Assembly: GCA_003243445.1 (NCBI GenBank)
Contig: QFQQ01000031.1
Span: 1 to 64,000, forward strand
Direction of reading: 5' to 3'
Length of the DNA stretch: 64,000 nucleotides
Origin: Citrobacter freundii
GTDB taxonomy: Bacteria > Bacteroidota > Bacteroidia > Chitinophagales > Chitinophagaceae
Positions 33,736-41,974 of the stretch are shown here, piece by piece; the first letter of the stretch is position 1; each line of letters opens with the position of its first letter. The translations under genes and the position numbers were made by a program. The notes below the pieces were generated by a model, which made no database searches, was not told the origin of the DNA, and saw only the letters and a list, made by a program, of their open reading frames with translations.

Positions 33736-35013
33736 ATGAAAAGCATATTTGTTTCCCTGTTACTCCTGTCGTTGATTGGTGCAAATGCACAAATGCCCGA
33801 TCATATTTACAAAGCTTCCATCAATGGCGTGAAATTGTATAAGTACAATGATCAGTTGGGCTACCCGGTGCTCACATTGAATGGGGGCGATCAATTGGAG
33901 CTTCAGTTTGACGATCTTGACGCAGATGTGAAAATGTTTTATTACACCTTTCAGCTTTGCAATGCCGACTGGACGCCTGCGCAGTTGCAGCCGTTCGATT
34001 ATATTCGTGGCTTTCAGTCAACCCGTATCACCACCTATCGCAATTCATCAATTGCGCTGACACGTTATACGCATTACCAGGCGGCAGTTCCGGATAAAAG
34101 CTCCGTGCCGACAAGATCCGGTAATTATCTGTTGAAAGTGTTCCGCAATAATGATACGGCGGATTTGTTTTTTACCAAACGCTTCCTGGTGGTTGACAAC
34201 AAAGTGTCTATTGCAGCGCAAATGAAACAGCCGTTCAACTCCGCTAATTTTCTTACCGATCAGCGGGTAATGGTTTCCGTGAATACGGCAAACGCAAGGC
34301 TCAATACCACTTCGCCCCAGGATCTGAAAATTGTGGTATTGCAGAATAATATCTGGCCGACAGCAGCATTGGTAAATAAGCCAACTGTTTATCGAGGTAA
34401 TTATTACGAGTACAACGATGATTACATGAGTTTCCAGGCGGGCCGTGAATGGAGATGGATCGATCTTACCAGTTTACGGCTGATGACCGATCGTATGCAG
34501 CGCCTGAATGATGACAGTATCAGGAACAGAACGGATGTTTATATAAAACCCGATATCGAACGCCGTTCCCAGGTATATATTTATTATAAAGACATCAATG
34601 GGCAGTTCACTTTCGATAACCGTGATGGTTACAATCCTTTCTGGCAGGGCGATTATGCATACGTTCATTTCACTTTTGTGCCGCCGGGCAATAAGCCCTA
34701 TCCCGGAAAAGATATCTATGTATTCGGTGAGCTCACCAACTGGCTTCCGGATGATAATTCCAAAATGGAGTTCAACGAAACCTATGGCATCTACGAAAAA
34801 ACATTATTGCTGAAACAGGCTTACTACAATTACTCCTATATCATGCTCGATGCCGGCAAGCGCAACACCAGCCGTTTCCCGCTCGACAATACCGAAGGCA
34901 ATTTCACCAATACGGAAAACAACTATACAGTGCTCGTATATTTCCGTCCTTTTGGCGGGCGGGCGGATGAGTTGGTGGGGATGGCGCAGTTGAATTCGTT
35001 TCTCGGAAGATAG
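33736..35013 (+). CDS. Type IX secretion plug-domain protein (DUF5103)
   Basis: A 425-aa exported protein with a signal peptide (MKSIFVSLLLLSLIGANAQ). The N-terminal part resembles the DUF5103 domain renamed as T9SS plug protein (NGGDQLELQFDDLDADVKMFYYTFQLCNADW, about 49-82). A C-terminal beta-sandwich (about 310-420: VFGELTNWLPDD) resembles a carbohydrate-binding or E-set-like fold. In Flavobacterium johnsoniae the plug protein closes the SprA translocon channel. PorQ of the same system is at 61.6 kb. Confidence 0.78.
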   Translation: MKSIFVSLLLLSLIGANAQMPDHIYKASINGVKLYKYNDQLGYPVLTLNGGDQLELQFDDLDADVKMFYYTFQLCNADWTPAQLQPFDYIRGFQSTRITTYRNSSIALTRYTHYQAAVPDKSSVPTRSGNYLLKVFRNNDTADLFFTKRFLVVDNKVSIAAQMKQPFNSANFLTDQRVMVSVNTANARLNTTSPQDLKIVVLQNNIWPTAALVNKPTVYRGNYYEYNDDYMSFQAGREWRWIDLTSLRLMTDRMQRLNDDSIRNRTDVYIKPDIERRSQVYIYYKDINGQFTFDNRDGYNPFWQGDYAYVHFTFVPPGNKPYPGKDIYVFGELTNWLPDDNSKMEFNETYGIYEKTLLLKQAYYNYSYIMLDAGKRNTSRFPLDNTEGNFTNTENNYTVLVYFRPFGGRADELVGMAQLNSFLGR

Positions 35014-35038
35014 TTTGTGGATCGATATTGGATGCTCG

Positions 35039-35201
35039 ATGTTCGATGGTCGAACTCAGAAACGAAATATTGTCCTAGTAAAAGAGAGGTTTGTTTTCAG
35101 ACGTTCTTCTTAAGATACATTGAGATAATCGAAGGCTGTCAGATATACGATCATCGACCATCGAGCATCCAACATCGATCCGACTCAACGAAATCTGCAA
35201 C
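35039..35201. repeat. GATCGATG-family inverted word element
   Basis: Left arm 35039-35072 (GGATCGATATTGGATGCTCG, ATGTTCGATGGTCG) and right arm 35169-35201 (GATCATCGACCATCGAGCAT, CCAACATCGATCC). The core is about 95 nt. It lies between the DUF5103 gene and the SRP RNA gene. Confidence 0.7.
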
Positions 35202-35242
35202 TAATTATTCCCTTCATCCATTTTTATTTCCTTCATTCACCG

Positions 35243-35250
35243 TATCTTCG
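35243..35250 (+). promoter_or_regulatory. -7 box TATCTTCG for the SRP RNA
   Basis: TATCTTCG ends 5 nt before the first paired base of the SRP RNA (35256). Because the RNA 5' end is fixed by its terminal stem, this calibrates the -7-to-start distance for the other TATCTTYG boxes in the window. Confidence 0.6.
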
Positions 35251-35255
35251 CGCCC

Positions 35256-35353
35256 GGCAGGTCTTACACGACCAGCTCCTGCTGAACCTCCCCAGGGCCG
35301 GAAGGCAGCAAGGATAAGTGGTTGTAGCGGTGCGATGTGAGTAGCCTGCCTTT
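35256..35353 (+). ncRNA. ffs: Signal recognition particle RNA, small bacterial type (4.5S)
   Basis: Single-hairpin SRP RNA that binds Ffh for co-translational membrane targeting. The terminal stem is GGCAGG (35256-35261) with CCTGCC (35345-35350). The apical region has the hallmark CCCAGGGCCGGAAGGCAGCA, including the GGAA tetraloop and the asymmetric internal loop, followed by GGTGCGATGTGAGTAGCC. A run of seven T (35351-35357) terminates it. The length of about 97 nt is typical. Confidence 0.95.
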
Positions 35354-35547
35354 TTTTCTTTTTTATAGCCCTGAAATTGAATAGTGCAGACGGTGCGGAA
35401 TGCTTTGAGTGGCCGGCCAATGCGCTTGTTTAGTTTAAATAAGCCGCTGATTTTCAGAAGCTGTTCCTACCCTCGAACAAGTTTAGTACCGGGATGTTAA
35501 ATAACCGGAACAACAACAGCCAACGATAACAATTAAAATCAATACAA

Positions 35548-36201
35548 ATGAAATTTTTTATAGATACGGGAAATCTCGCCCAGATCAAAGAAGCGAACGA
35601 ATTGGGAATTCTTGATGGTGTGACGACCAATCCTTCACTGATGGCAAAAGAAGGCATCAAAGGCCAGGAAGCGATCTTTAATCATTATAAAACCATCTGT
35701 GAACTGGTTGACGGCGATATCAGCGCTGAAGTAATTTCCACAGATTTCGACGGGATCATCGAAGAAGGTAAAAAGCTGGCTGCTATTCACCCGAACATCG
35801 TGGTAAAAGTGCCAATGATCAAAGACGGTATCAAAGCGATCAAATGGTTTACTGATAATGGTATCCGTACAAACTGTACACTGGTATTCTCTGCAGGCCA
35901 GGCGATCCTCGCGGCAAAAGCCGGTGCTACCTATGTTTCTCCGTTCATCGGCCGTATCGATGACAGCAGTTGGGATGGTGTTGAGCTGATCGCACAGATT
36001 GCTAACATTTATTCTATACAGGGTTTCAAAACTGAGATCCTCGCAGCTTCTATCCGCAGCGCACTGCACATCGTTAAATGTGCTGAAGCCGGTGCTGACG
36101 TTTGTACCTGCCCGCTGGATTCTATCCTCGGTCTGCTGAAACACCCGCTCACAGACATCGGCCTGGCGAAATTCCTGGAAGATGCAAAGAAGACAGCATA
36201 A
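35548..36201 (+). CDS. Transaldolase, short FSA/TalC-type
   Basis: A 217-aa single-domain enzyme transferring dihydroxyacetone units in the pentose phosphate pathway, or acting as fructose-6-phosphate aldolase; cytoplasmic. Intact motifs are FFIDTGN (Asp6), GVTTNPSLM with the conserved Asn, VVKVPM with the Schiff-base Lys (about 87), and GATYVSPFIGRIDD with Phe at the position that often separates transaldolase from FSA activity (Tyr in E. coli FSA). It is therefore most likely the housekeeping transaldolase, in contrast to the CBS-fused paralogue at 292-1308. Monocistronic. Confidence 0.9.
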   Translation: MKFFIDTGNLAQIKEANELGILDGVTTNPSLMAKEGIKGQEAIFNHYKTICELVDGDISAEVISTDFDGIIEEGKKLAAIHPNIVVKVPMIKDGIKAIKWFTDNGIRTNCTLVFSAGQAILAAKAGATYVSPFIGRIDDSSWDGVELIAQIANIYSIQGFKTEILAASIRSALHIVKCAEAGADVCTCPLDSILGLLKHPLTDIGLAKFLEDAKKTA

Positions 36202-36219
36202 ACGCTACAATAGAGCTTT

Positions 36220-36290
36220 CGTTTAAAAGTTTAAAGGTTTAAAAGTCGGCAGTCTGTGCCTGACTTTTAAACCTTTAATTTTTTAAATCC
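36220..36290. repeat. TTTAAAC-family inverted word element (tight hairpin)
   Basis: AAAGGTTTAAAAGTC (near 36233-36247) pairs with GACTTTTAAACCTTT (near 36262-36276), with an inner GGCA/TGCC and a loop of about 5 nt. Extra words on both sides extend the arms. It lies between convergent genes and may act as a terminator. Confidence 0.75.
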
Positions 36291-36328
36291 TAAACCCAAC
36301 TTACCTGACTGCATAAGTTCCAAATAGC

Positions 36329-36730
36329 TTACCGGTTTCCCCGTCTCCGCTGATTATTATTTTTCAGAATATCTTCTTTCGTAGGCAATGCAGGGTCCGG
36401 GGCTTTCTTGATCCAGATCGTCGTTTCTTTCCACACCGCCGGATTTGACTTCAATACTGCTTTCACCGTCACTTTTTCTACCGCACATTCCATTGGCAGC
36501 ACCAGTTCATTTCCATTGAATGAATAATCGGAGGCAGAAAAGCTGATCTCTTTCGCCGTCATGGGGAGCCAGCGCCCATCAGCTGTTTTGCCATCAACAT
36601 TAATATAGTTATGTGTTCCTTTTTTCAGACTGTCTGTATACAGGTGAAAATAGATGCTATCGACCTGTTGCGCTTTTAAACCTGCGGCACCTGAAACTGA
36701 CAAAAGTAATATGAGTACAAATCTTATCAT
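36329..36730 (-). CDS. Small exported protein of unknown function
   Basis: A 133-aa protein with a signal peptide (MIRFVLILLLSVSGAAGLKAQ). The mature part of about 112 residues looks like a single beta-sandwich (SIYFHLYTDSLKKGTHNYINVDG, SASDYSFNGNELVLP) ending in a basic tail (NNNQRRRGNR). I do not recognise a family. It is monocistronic, and no neighbour suggests a role. Confidence 0.65.
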   Translation of the reverse strand: MIRFVLILLLSVSGAAGLKAQQVDSIYFHLYTDSLKKGTHNYINVDGKTADGRWLPMTAKEISFSASDYSFNGNELVLPMECAVEKVTVKAVLKSNPAVWKETTIWIKKAPDPALPTKEDILKNNNQRRRGNR

Positions 36731-36852
36731 GACCGTATTTTATGACTGAATGACGAAGATCCTGTACTAAAGGTACGACACGTGCGGGCGTTAACTAAAA
36801 TTTGTGAGAGCGCCTTCATTTATTGCAAGAGGGCTGCTGACGGATGCCATAG

Positions 36853-37064
36853 TTTCCCGCAGATTCCGCAGATATACGAGGCTGACCGCAGGAAATGGCT
36901 TCAGAAACAGCGATAGTCTTTATGAGAATGCGCAGATTTCGCTGATCAGGACCCGATGTATCGGAGGTTAATCAGCGAAATCTGCGCATTCAGTTAAAGG
37001 CATAGTCTGCTATTGAATGAACTCCGCAATTTCAGACTCATAAATCTGCGAGTTCTGCGGGAAC
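36853..37064. repeat. TCTGCGG-family element with a perfect 21-bp inner inverted repeat
   Basis: The outer pair is TTTCCCGCAGATTCCGCAGA (near 36853) with AATCTGCGAGTTCTGCGGGA (near 37043). The inner pair, GAATGCGCAGATTTCGCTGA plus one base (36926-36946) and its exact reverse complement (36971-36991), has a 24-nt loop. It fills most of the 369-bp gap between the small exported protein and the S9 peptidase. Confidence 0.8.
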
Positions 37065-37099
37065 CCTTTGATTCTTATCTCAAGCTTTTCATTTAATAG

Positions 37100-39550
37100 C
37101 TAAAAAGCTTTTGGTTCGTTTGCCTTTTCGTTATTTTTTGGAGGGTTCTTCACGTATTTCTCCAGCCATGCAAACTGCTCGTTTAACATGTGTAAAATAT
37201 TCTCTCTGCCGGCATAGCCATGACTTTCATAAGGCAGGCTTACGAATTTTACAGTCCCGCCATGTCCTTTGATCGCATTGAACATCCGCTCACTCTGGAT
37301 CGGGAATGTACCGGTGTTATTGTCTGCATCACCGTGGATCAGTAGCAATGGCGTTTTGATCTTGTCAGCGTAGCTGAACGGGCTCATTTCATTGTACAGG
37401 TCAGGTGCCTGCCAGTAAGTGCGGTCTTCATTCTGGAAGCCAAACGGCGTAAGCGTTCTGTTGTATGCGCCGCTGCGCGCGATACCTGCTTTGAAAAGAT
37501 TTGTATGCGCCAGCAGGTTTGCGGTCATGAATGCACCATAACTATGCCCGCCTACAGCCACACGGTTTCTGTCGCCCACGCCCATATCTGCCAGTTTATT
37601 GATAGCGGCTTCTGCATTCAATTTTAACTGATCGATGAAATTATCATTTGGTTTTTTGTCCTTATCCGTTGCAACGATCGGCATTTCAGCATTATTCAAT
37701 ACAGCATAGCCTTGTGTTACATAGAACACCGGTGAGCCATAGTTTACCAGCGTAAAGCGATGCTCGCTTCCGCGGATCTGCGCCGCATCGGCAGCTGAAT
37801 TATATTCCGCGGGATAAGCCCAGATGAATACGGGAAGCGGTCCGTCTTTTTTCGGATCGTAGCCTTTGGGGAGATAAAGATCACCGGTCAGGTCAACTCC
37901 GTCCGCCCTTTTGTAGCGGATCTTTTCTTTGCTCACGCCTTCCATTTGCGGGTAAGGATTGGTGAACGATGTCAACTGACGGTCAGCGATCCTCAGCTTG
38001 AGGTTTTTCAACCAGTAATTAGGCATTTCTTTTTCACTTTCCCTGCGCGTGATCAGGCTGAGTTTATTTGCATCAAGCACACGAACGATGCTTTCATAAT
38101 AACCTTCCTGGCAACGCCACAAAGTGTCAGCTTTTTTTGTATGAACATCATATGATAAAAGAAAGGGAAGATCGCCTTTCGGAGAACTGCCGGTAGTATT
38201 GTTCAGCAGGATCTTGTTGCCATTATCGATCGTAACAAGAACGTCTTTACCAAAGCTGTTTGGCGCCAGCACGGGAAAGCCGGGATTGCTGTAGGCATCA
38301 GTTGTATTGCGCGTGATCAGTTTTTCCAGGTCACCGGTCACCGAATTATAACGATCCATTTGTGTGATCTGTTTCCCGGTAAGACCTTCCGTTACCAGTG
38401 CGAGGTTTTTATCGCCCCAGGTTATACCACGGAAGCGCATTTTTGTTTTAAACAATTCTTTGGGCTCACCTGTGAATGGTGCGGCCTGGGAATAAACCGC
38501 ATCACGGTACTCCACCTGTTTTTTTACAAAACCACTATCCAGCGGCATACACCAAACAATGGTGGATGGTTCATCATCTTTCCAGTCAAAACCGCGGGCT
38601 ACATTTTGTACATTATCATTTCCGCTTGGAGCAGTTTCAGATGAAGGCAGATCAGCGAGTTTCTTCACCAGTTTGCCCTGCAGATCCGTAACAGAAACCG
38701 TGGAAGGAAATCCATTGGCCGGTACGAGGTAAGAGAACGGTTTATTCAATGTACGCGTCAGCAGGTATTTTTTATCGGGAGAAACCTGTATGCTGGCGTA
38801 GATCGCCGGTGTGCCGATCTTGGTTTCAACACCATTGACATTCTTTACCAGTTGTGCTGTGGCAAAGAACTCATAAAGCTGCTCATCATACGGGCTCTTG
38901 ATCATATCCTGGTAAGTAGGACGTGGCGAAGCTTTGCCATAGTTCTCCTGCGTTGTCGGGCCTTTAGGCATGAGTGGTTTTGCAGGAGCAGCTGTTGGAG
39001 GTTTGAGCGTGGTCCGGTAGATCAGGGTATTGTCATCATACCACTGATAAGTGCCACCTACTACGTTCAGGGCAGTCTTGTTGATATGTGTTGCTTTTTG
39101 TGTGGCAACATCGATCACATAAAGATCGACACGATTGGAAGTAGTGTGTATGAATGCGATCTTTTTATTGTTCGGGCTCCAGCTCACACTGCCTCCATAA
39201 AGGGGAGTGGGAAGGCCTGTGATCTTCAGTTCTTTTCCTGAAGCGATGTTCTTCAGGTAAAGATTGTTGATATAGTTCTGACGGCTTGGCGCGTAGTTGG
39301 CGGGATTGATACGCAATCCTGCGATCTTCAGTTCCGGACGGGCCAGCTCTTCCACTGAAGGATAGCTGCTGCTTTCAGTAAGAAGCATCCATTCGCCTTT
39401 GTCATCGATGTTGACATTGGGGGTTGGCTTGGCCAGTACCATGTCGGCAATGTCTTTTGGAGGCAGTTTGTACGCTACATCGTCCTGTGCAAATACCTGA
39501 CCGGTCATTAGCAGAACGGTGAATAGCAAGGGGATCTTTCTTGTGTGCAT
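37100..39550 (-). CDS. S9-family prolyl-oligopeptidase-type peptidase, glutamyl-endopeptidase-like
   Basis: An exported serine peptidase of 816 aa. The ATG at 39550 is used because it starts a signal peptide (MHTRKIPLLFTVLLMTGQVFA); the 92 codons upstream read through the trp control region. An N-terminal beta-propeller region (about 30-540) is followed by an alpha/beta-hydrolase domain. The nucleophile Ser about 670 is in GGHSYGAFM, Asp about 742 in HGDADNN, and His about 775 in YESHGY. The N-terminal LPPKDIADMV and ELARPELKIAGLRI recall the S9D glutamyl endopeptidase group. Periplasmic or surface digestion of peptides is likely. Confidence 0.85.
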   Translation of the reverse strand: MHTRKIPLLFTVLLMTGQVFAQDDVAYKLPPKDIADMVLAKPTPNVNIDDKGEWMLLTESSSYPSVEELARPELKIAGLRINPANYAPSRQNYINNLYLKNIASGKELKITGLPTPLYGGSVSWSPNNKKIAFIHTTSNRVDLYVIDVATQKATHINKTALNVVGGTYQWYDDNTLIYRTTLKPPTAAPAKPLMPKGPTTQENYGKASPRPTYQDMIKSPYDEQLYEFFATAQLVKNVNGVETKIGTPAIYASIQVSPDKKYLLTRTLNKPFSYLVPANGFPSTVSVTDLQGKLVKKLADLPSSETAPSGNDNVQNVARGFDWKDDEPSTIVWCMPLDSGFVKKQVEYRDAVYSQAAPFTGEPKELFKTKMRFRGITWGDKNLALVTEGLTGKQITQMDRYNSVTGDLEKLITRNTTDAYSNPGFPVLAPNSFGKDVLVTIDNGNKILLNNTTGSSPKGDLPFLLSYDVHTKKADTLWRCQEGYYESIVRVLDANKLSLITRRESEKEMPNYWLKNLKLRIADRQLTSFTNPYPQMEGVSKEKIRYKRADGVDLTGDLYLPKGYDPKKDGPLPVFIWAYPAEYNSAADAAQIRGSEHRFTLVNYGSPVFYVTQGYAVLNNAEMPIVATDKDKKPNDNFIDQLKLNAEAAINKLADMGVGDRNRVAVGGHSYGAFMTANLLAHTNLFKAGIARSGAYNRTLTPFGFQNEDRTYWQAPDLYNEMSPFSYADKIKTPLLLIHGDADNNTGTFPIQSERMFNAIKGHGGTVKFVSLPYESHGYAGRENILHMLNEQFAWLEKYVKNPPKNNEKANEPKAF

Positions 39551-39697
39551 GTCGGTGTTTGGTTTTGGGTTGTTCAAAAAGAGAGGCAGGCAGTCTTTTC
39601 TTTGACGACATAAACATAATGAATTTGCGGGCGGGAGGGGTGTTTTTTGGCGTGAGGCCCACATATTGCAATCTTTCCCAACTCTTTCGAATTTTTT

Positions 39698-39729
39698 TTT
39701 GCTAAAATCAAATTGCTTCCACATATTTG
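39698..39729 (+). promoter_or_regulatory. Predicted trp operon promoter
   Basis: TTTG at 39698-39701 (-33) and CATATTTG at 39722-39729 (7 of 8 to TAnnTTTG) are separated by 20 nt, the normal spacing for the Bacteroidota primary sigma factor. The predicted transcript would begin near 39735, just before the leader-peptide ATG at 39737. Confidence 0.65.
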
Positions 39730-39736
39730 CAATGAA

Positions 39737-39799
39737 ATGATCAAACAACAAGCAAATATTCAATGGTGGTGGCAAACAAACGCTGAACGGGGTTTGTAA
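39737..39799 (+). CDS. trpL: trp leader peptide with three consecutive Trp codons
   Basis: A 20-codon ORF (MIKQQANIQ-WWW-QTNAERGL) with TGG TGG TGG at 39764-39772 and a TAA stop. It lies 65 bp upstream of trpE. Three adjacent codons for the rare amino acid Trp, directly before competing hairpins and a terminator, are diagnostic of ribosome-stalling attenuation: low charged tRNA-Trp stalls the ribosome at the Trp codons and favours the antiterminator. Confidence 0.85.
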   Translation: MIKQQANIQWWWQTNAERGL

Positions 39800-39864
39800 T
39801 GTCAACACTATGCATATTTTAAGCATATTTTGAGCCCCGACACTGTTCGGGGCTTTTTATTTTT
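39773..39864 (+). promoter_or_regulatory. trp attenuator (competing hairpins)
   Basis: Segment 1, CAAAC (39773-39777), just after the Trp codons, can pair with segment 2, GTTTG (39792-39796). Segment 2 also contains CGGGGT (39788-39793), which can pair with GCCCCG (39834-39839), the left side of the terminator. The terminator stem is AGCCCCGA (39833-39840) with TCGGGGCT (39847-39854), and the U-rich run follows up to the trpE ATG. This is the classic 1:2, 2:3, 3:4 arrangement. Confidence 0.8.
39833..39858 (+). terminator. trp attenuator terminator
   Basis: A perfect 8-bp GC-rich stem with a 6-nt loop (CACTGT), followed by TTTTTATTTTT. The last U-run residue directly precedes the ATG of trpE (39865). 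Confidence 0.85.
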
Positions 39865-41280
39865 ATGAAGAAGATTACGATCAATACTACTTGTAAGAAG
39901 ATGCTGGCTGACGTGTTCACCCCGGTGGGCATTTACCTGCGGCTGAGGGACCGCTTCCGGGATACCATCCTGCTGGAAAGCACCGATTTTCATGCCGCGG
40001 AGAACAGCTACTCATTTATCTGTATCAATGCCATCGCCGGAATCGAGATCAGCAATAAGCAGAATATAGAGTTCAAACTGCCGGGACTTCCGCCGGAAAA
40101 AGCTGCTATCAGCAAGACTTCTGCCGTTCCCGGTATTCTTTGGGACTTTATGCAGCGGTTTTCCATTGAACCGGCAGAAGATAAAGAAGCCGCATTTGCC
40201 CAGGGGCTTTATGGTTATACAACCTATGATGCCGTACAGTTTTTTGATACGATCTCCTTCTCATCAGGTAAACCTGTATCGCCTATTCCATTGATGCGCT
40301 ATCGCCTTTATCAATACGTGATCGCGGTGAATCATTTCAAGGATGAATTATTCATCTGTGAAAATAAAGTAGCGGGAGTGGAGAGCGAGGCAGGATTGCT
40401 TGAATCGCTGATCCGCAGCAAAGACGTTCCGGTATACCCCTTCAGCGTTAACGGCGAAGAAACTTCCAATATGGAAGATGAAACATACCGGGAAATGGTG
40501 AAGAAAGGGATCGCCAGCTGCATGCGTGGCGATGTATTCCAGATCGTATTGAGCCGCCGTTTCAAGCAATCATTCAGGGGTGATGAGTTCAATGTATACC
40601 GCGCATTGCGCAGCATCAATCCATCGCCGTATCTTTTCTTTTTTGATTATGGTGATTATAAACTGATGGGTTCCTCACCGGAATCGCAGCTGGTGATCAG
40701 GAATGGCAAAGCGATCGTTCACCCGATCGCAGGTACATTCAAACGCACCGGTGATGATGTACTGGATGAACAGGCGGCAGCCCGTTTATTGCAGGACTCA
40801 AAAGAAAATGCGGAACATGTAATGCTCGTGGATCTTGCCCGCAACGATCTCAGCCGTGTTTGTGATAATGTATCTGTTGCCCAATACCGGCAGGTGCAGT
40901 TCTTTTCTCATGTGATCCACCTGGTGAGTGAAGTAACAGGCTCGGTACGGGAGAACAGCAACCCGTTTGATCTTGTAGCCAAAACATTTCCGGCCGGTAC
41001 GCTCAGTGGAGCGCCCAAGTTTAAGGCGATGGAACTGATCGACCAATATGAACCAACATCCCGCGGCTATTACGGTGGTGCGATCGGCTTCATGGGTTTC
41101 AACGGCAGTTGCAATCATGCCATCATGATCCGCACCTTCCTCAGCAGCGACAATACACTCTACTATCAGGCTGGTGCCGGCGTCGTCGCCGCTTCGCAGC
41201 CCGAAAGTGAATTGCAGGAAGTGAACAATAAACTCGGTGCACTGAAGAAAGCGATCGGGTTTGCGGAAACGATCGGCTAG
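39865..41280 (+). CDS. trpE: Anthranilate synthase component I
   Basis: Makes anthranilate from chorismate and ammonia supplied by TrpG; first step of tryptophan synthesis. A 471-aa protein. The N-terminal ILLESTDF resembles the LLES element of the Trp feedback site. The chorismate-binding domain has PSPYLFFFDYGDYKLMGSSPE, HPIAGTFKRTG, ENAEHVMLVDLARNDLSRVC and GTLSGAPKFKAMELIDQ. The start codon is immediately after the attenuator U-run. First gene of a full trp operon. Confidence 0.95.
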   Translation: MKKITINTTCKKMLADVFTPVGIYLRLRDRFRDTILLESTDFHAAENSYSFICINAIAGIEISNKQNIEFKLPGLPPEKAAISKTSAVPGILWDFMQRFSIEPAEDKEAAFAQGLYGYTTYDAVQFFDTISFSSGKPVSPIPLMRYRLYQYVIAVNHFKDELFICENKVAGVESEAGLLESLIRSKDVPVYPFSVNGEETSNMEDETYREMVKKGIASCMRGDVFQIVLSRRFKQSFRGDEFNVYRALRSINPSPYLFFFDYGDYKLMGSSPESQLVIRNGKAIVHPIAGTFKRTGDDVLDEQAAARLLQDSKENAEHVMLVDLARNDLSRVCDNVSVAQYRQVQFFSHVIHLVSEVTGSVRENSNPFDLVAKTFPAGTLSGAPKFKAMELIDQYEPTSRGYYGGAIGFMGFNGSCNHAIMIRTFLSSDNTLYYQAGAGVVAASQPESELQEVNNKLGALKKAIGFAETIG

Positions 41281-41380
41281 TTCTGAGTTGCCTGTTGTCC
41301 GGAGAAAGTGTTAAGTAAAAAAAGTATTTATAATAGTTGGAAAGCATTCGCGGTCATTCGCGGCCATTCGTGTTCAATTC

Positions 41381-41956
41381 GTGTATATGAGGATATTGGT
41401 ATTTGACAATTACGATTCATTCACCTACAATCTCGTTCATCTTGTAGAAAAGATCCTGCATCAGCGCATCGATGTTTTCAGAAATGATCAGTTGCCACTG
41501 GAGAGAGTAAAGGAATATGATAAGATCATTCTTTCGCCTGGTCCGGGTGTTCCTTCAGAGGCGGGATTATTATTGCCATTGATAAAAGAGTATGCCGCAA
41601 CCAAATCGATCCTGGGTGTTTGTCTCGGCCATCAGGCGATCGGCGAGTCTTTTGGTGGAAAGCTGGAGAACCTGAGCACGGTCTATCATGGAGTGGCTAC
41701 ACCTGTAAAGCTGACGGATAAAAAAAGCGTTTTGTTTGAAGGTATGTCTCCGCAATTTGAAGTGGGCCGCTATCACAGCTGGATCGTTGCGGAAAAAGGA
41801 CTGCCGGAAGAGCTGGAGATCACCGCACGCGATGACAACGGTTTTATCATGGCCATGCAACATAAGAAGTATGATGTGAAAGGAGTGCAGTTTCATCCGG
41901 AGAGTGTGTTGACGCCGGAAGGGGAGAGGATATTGAGGAATTGGTTGGGCGAATAG
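41381..41956 (+). CDS. trpG: Anthranilate synthase component II (glutamine amidotransferase)
   Basis: A class I glutamine amidotransferase of 191 aa delivering ammonia to TrpE. The catalytic cysteine is in GVCLGHQAIGESFGG (about Cys80), His and Glu in GVQFHPESVLTPEG (about 165-178). The oxyanion segment is ILSPGPGVPSEAG. The 100-bp spacer after trpE contains words of the type GTCATTCGCGGCCATTCGTG. The gene is followed by the GxxExxY cassette rather than directly by trpD. It could also serve p-aminobenzoate synthesis. Confidence 0.93.
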   Translation: MYMRILVFDNYDSFTYNLVHLVEKILHQRIDVFRNDQLPLERVKEYDKIILSPGPGVPSEAGLLLPLIKEYAATKSILGVCLGHQAIGESFGGKLENLSTVYHGVATPVKLTDKKSVLFEGMSPQFEVGRYHSWIVAEKGLPEELEITARDDNGFIMAMQHKKYDVKGVQFHPESVLTPEGERILRNWLGE

Positions 41957-41974
41957 TAATTAGTGACGCTGCGT

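Noticed and set aside
35017..35340. Open frame across the SRP RNA region
   Set aside because: It runs through a word-repeat element and the SRP RNA gene; it has no protein-like composition.
39551..39826. 92-codon upstream extension of the S9 peptidase
   Set aside because: It would cover the trp promoter and leader peptide and delay the clear signal peptide that starts at 39550.
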